From: an uncultured Bacteroidia bacterium
GTDB lineage: Bacteria; Bacteroidota; Bacteroidia; Bacteroidales; Prolixibacteraceae
NCBI GenBank assembly: GCA_903902325.1
Contig: CAIUUO010000105.1
Location: forward strand, 1 to 44,429
Length of the DNA stretch: 44,429 bases
Direction: 5' to 3'
The position numbers were made by a program, and so were the translations under genes. The notes beneath the pieces were generated by a model. The model saw nothing but the letters and a program-made list of their open reading frames with translations, was not told the origin of the DNA and did no database searches. This document shows positions 42,944-44,429 of the stretch, piece after piece; within the stretch, counting starts at the first letter, position 1; the number at the start of each line of letters is the position of its first letter.

Positions 42944-43813
42944 ATGCCGGCCAGATACGAACGGATCCAACTAAAAGAAGATGAGTCATTTTCCATTGGC
43001 ATTTTTCAGGATAACCTGGAAAAGAGTACCTGGCATTACCACAACAATTTCGAAATCAGTTTTATTACGGAGGGCAGCGGTAAAAGGATTGTAGCTGATT
43101 CGATAGAGGAGTTCCAGCCCGGCGACCTGGTTTTTATCGGCAGTAGTATTCCGCATGTGTGGATTGCGGATAAAGAGCAAAGGTTATTGTCAGACCGTAC
43201 CCTGGAAATGGTTTACCTGCAGTTTTCTTCCTATATTTTTTTCCCCCAGTTGCTGGCGCTTCCTGAATTCAAAAATGTAAAGAGGGCCCTGGAAATGTCT
43301 GAACGCGGAATCCAGGTAGTTGGACAGACGCTCAACGAGGTGAGCGAGATCATGCTTCAGCTTCCCTACCTGAAAGGTTTTGACAGGATCAATTATTTCT
43401 TCCGGCTGATGGACATCATTGGGAAAAGCGAATCAAACATCAGTCTGGCCAGCGATGACTTCATGCGAAAACAGTTTAAACCGGCCAACAGGAGAATTGG
43501 CCTGCTCCACGACTACCTGATGAATCACTACCGTGAGGAGATTGACCTGCAGCAACTGGCCGGATTGGTTTCCATGGCGGAAGGGTCTCTGTGCCGGTTC
43601 TTCAAAATGAATGTGGGGATCTCCGTATTTGAATATCTGAACCGGATCAAAGTTGAATTTGCCTGTAAGCTGTTGATGGATCCCGAGATGGGGATCGTGG
43701 ATGTCTGCCTCGACAGCGGGTTCAACAACCTGAGCCATTTCAACAAGCAATTCAGAAGGTATAATGGAGTTACCCCGTCTGAATATCGGAAAAGGTTTAA
43801 AGGGTTGGTGTAG
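42944..43813 (+). CDS. AraC-family transcriptional regulator with cupin sensor
   Basis: This 289-aa regulator has an N-terminal cupin domain (about 15-100; WHYHNNFEISFITEGSG and FQPGDLVFIGSSIPHVW) that probably binds a small ligand. The C-terminal double HTH (about 185-287) has IDLQQLAGLVSMAEGSLCRF and the AraC signature FNNLSHFNKQFRRYNGVTPS. It is transcribed divergently from the mtaC-like gene across a 145-base gap, so it is the obvious candidate activator of that operon. This cupin class often senses sugars or related metabolites, which would connect methyl transfer to glycan use; that link is inferred. It ends one base before the convergent sixA-like gene. Confidence 0.9.
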   Translation: MPARYERIQLKEDESFSIGIFQDNLEKSTWHYHNNFEISFITEGSGKRIVADSIEEFQPGDLVFIGSSIPHVWIADKEQRLLSDRTLEMVYLQFSSYIFFPQLLALPEFKNVKRALEMSERGIQVVGQTLNEVSEIMLQLPYLKGFDRINYFFRLMDIIGKSESNISLASDDFMRKQFKPANRRIGLLHDYLMNHYREEIDLQQLAGLVSMAEGSLCRFFKMNVGISVFEYLNRIKVEFACKLLMDPEMGIVDVCLDSGFNNLSHFNKQFRRYNGVTPSEYRKRFKGLV

Positions 43814-43814
43814 A

Positions 43815-44306
43815 TTACAACAAATCAGGAATCCATCTGTGTATCATTTTACCAGTATATTCCATCAAATCAGCCCATCTTTCAATGTCAAATTCGACCA
43901 CAATGGTCGAGCAGGTAGGCACATCCAGCGAGAAATCAGGCAACAGCATTTCGATGTAATTGTAGATGGTGGGATTGTGGCCTGTCACCATCACGGTAGT
44001 GTGGCTGTCATCAACCTCTTGAAGCATCTGCAGGAAAGCAGTAGTTGGCATGCCGGAATAGAGTTTCTTTTCATAGCGGACATTCCCGGCAGGATAGCCA
44101 AATGATTTGGCATAAATCCGGGTGGTTTGGGTTGCGCGGACAGCAGGACTTGAAATAATCAGATCGGGCACCGTCTGGGCCTTAACCAATTCCATACTGA
44201 TTCTTTCAGCATTATCCACACCGCGATCGGTCAGGGTCCGGTCATAATCCTGATCGTAACCATGCTGGATGGTTTTGGCATGCCGGACCAGGATGACACG
44301 TTTCAT
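43815..44306 (-). CDS. SixA-like histidine phosphatase
   Basis: This 163-aa phosphohistidine phosphatase belongs to the branch-1 histidine-phosphatase superfamily. The catalytic RHG-type motif is VILVRHAKTI at the N-terminus (His9), with LTDRGVDNAERI, LIISSPAVRATQT and VMVTGHNPTIYNYIEM carrying the second catalytic His. SixA removes phosphate from phosphohistidine on phosphorelay or PTS proteins. The target here is unknown. It is convergent with the araC-like gene and probably unrelated to the methyltransferase operon. Confidence 0.9.
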   Translation of the reverse strand: MKRVILVRHAKTIQHGYDQDYDRTLTDRGVDNAERISMELVKAQTVPDLIISSPAVRATQTTRIYAKSFGYPAGNVRYEKKLYSGMPTTAFLQMLQEVDDSHTTVMVTGHNPTIYNYIEMLLPDFSLDVPTCSTIVVEFDIERWADLMEYTGKMIHRWIPDLL

Positions 44307-44340
44307 TGGAGTTGAGGTTTATGAAGTTTATAAAAAGCAG

Positions 44341-44429
44341 GGAAATAAATGGAAATAAAATTGAAACAGATAGAAATAAATGGAAATAAAATTTGTTCAA
44401 TCTATTTCAATCTATTTCAATCTATTTCA
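44341..44429. repeat. Ten-nt tandem repeat in opposite orientations, TCTATTTCAA and GGAAATAAAT-like
   Basis: Diverged ~10-nt units of GGAAATAAAN (44341-44392) are followed by perfect TCTATTTCAA units from 44401 to the window end. The first set resembles the reverse complement of the second, so the tract could fold back on itself. It uses the same unit as the array at 34961-35010 and continues beyond the window. Confidence 0.8.

Overview
The window looks like a chromosomal segment of an anaerobic or facultatively anaerobic member of the Bacteroidota, probably Bacteroidales/Marinilabiliales-like. The evidence is a FecR/SusC(STN)/SusD module, many secreted sulfatases, GH97 and GH29 enzymes, TAnnTTTG-type promoter elements, and a corrinoid methyltransferase set typical of anaerobes. 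The species cannot be fixed from the sequence alone. A short-tandem-repeat tract occupies the left edge, and the sigma factor expected to partner FecR would lie further left.

Positions 193-28477 (all + strand) form a large polysaccharide-utilisation locus (PUL). In order it holds the FecR anti-sigma factor, SusC with an STN signalling domain, SusD, GH20 hexosaminidase, two S1 sulfatases, a sugar-porter MFS permease, a URO-D/MtaA-family methyltransferase-like protein, a sulfatase, a GH43/GH117-like beta-propeller, a GH29 fucosidase, a serine-type sulfatase, a GH2 enzyme with a C-terminal membrane anchor, a second GH29, GH97, a secreted two-domain VOC protein and a sulfatase. A sixth sulfatase follows a zinc alcohol dehydrogenase at 29992-32487. 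The enzyme set (exo-hexosaminidase, two fucosidases, beta- and alpha-galactosidase-type enzymes, six sulfatases) points to a sulfated, fucosylated, HexNAc-containing glycan such as mucin-like or marine-animal glycans. No lyase or obvious endo-enzyme is present. The GH97 and fifth-sulfatase genes share an 86-nt leader with a stem that shows a compensatory base change.

Positions 28487-33732 are mixed: a tRNA-dihydrouridine synthase, a four-helix-bundle (S23/IVP-like) gene inside 13-bp inverted repeats, the dehydrogenase-sulfatase pair, and a Fic protein whose promoter is bracketed by an 11-bp inverted repeat. A decayed second copy of the sulfatase 3' end lies on the far side of the Fic gene.

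Positions 33733-44306 hold minus-strand gene sets. The first is a 544-aa membrane protein, a small zinc-ribbon membrane protein and an RraA-family protein. The second is a complete corrinoid methyl-transfer system: MtaC-like corrinoid protein, MtaA-like methyltransferase, MtaB-like methanol:corrinoid methyltransferase with all three zinc ligands, a CobW/COG0523 GTPase, and a 2Fe-2S/ASKHA corrinoid-reductive activase. A divergent AraC regulator and a SixA-like phosphatase follow. The two arms together suggest an organism that strips sulfate and sugars from a complex glycan and can also take methyl groups from methanol or a methoxy compound. Whether the two are metabolically linked is inference.

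Intergenic spaces carry many short tandem repeats (7-, 8- and 10-nt units) and CACCACAA-type palindromes. No tRNA, rRNA, CRISPR or intact insertion sequence was seen.
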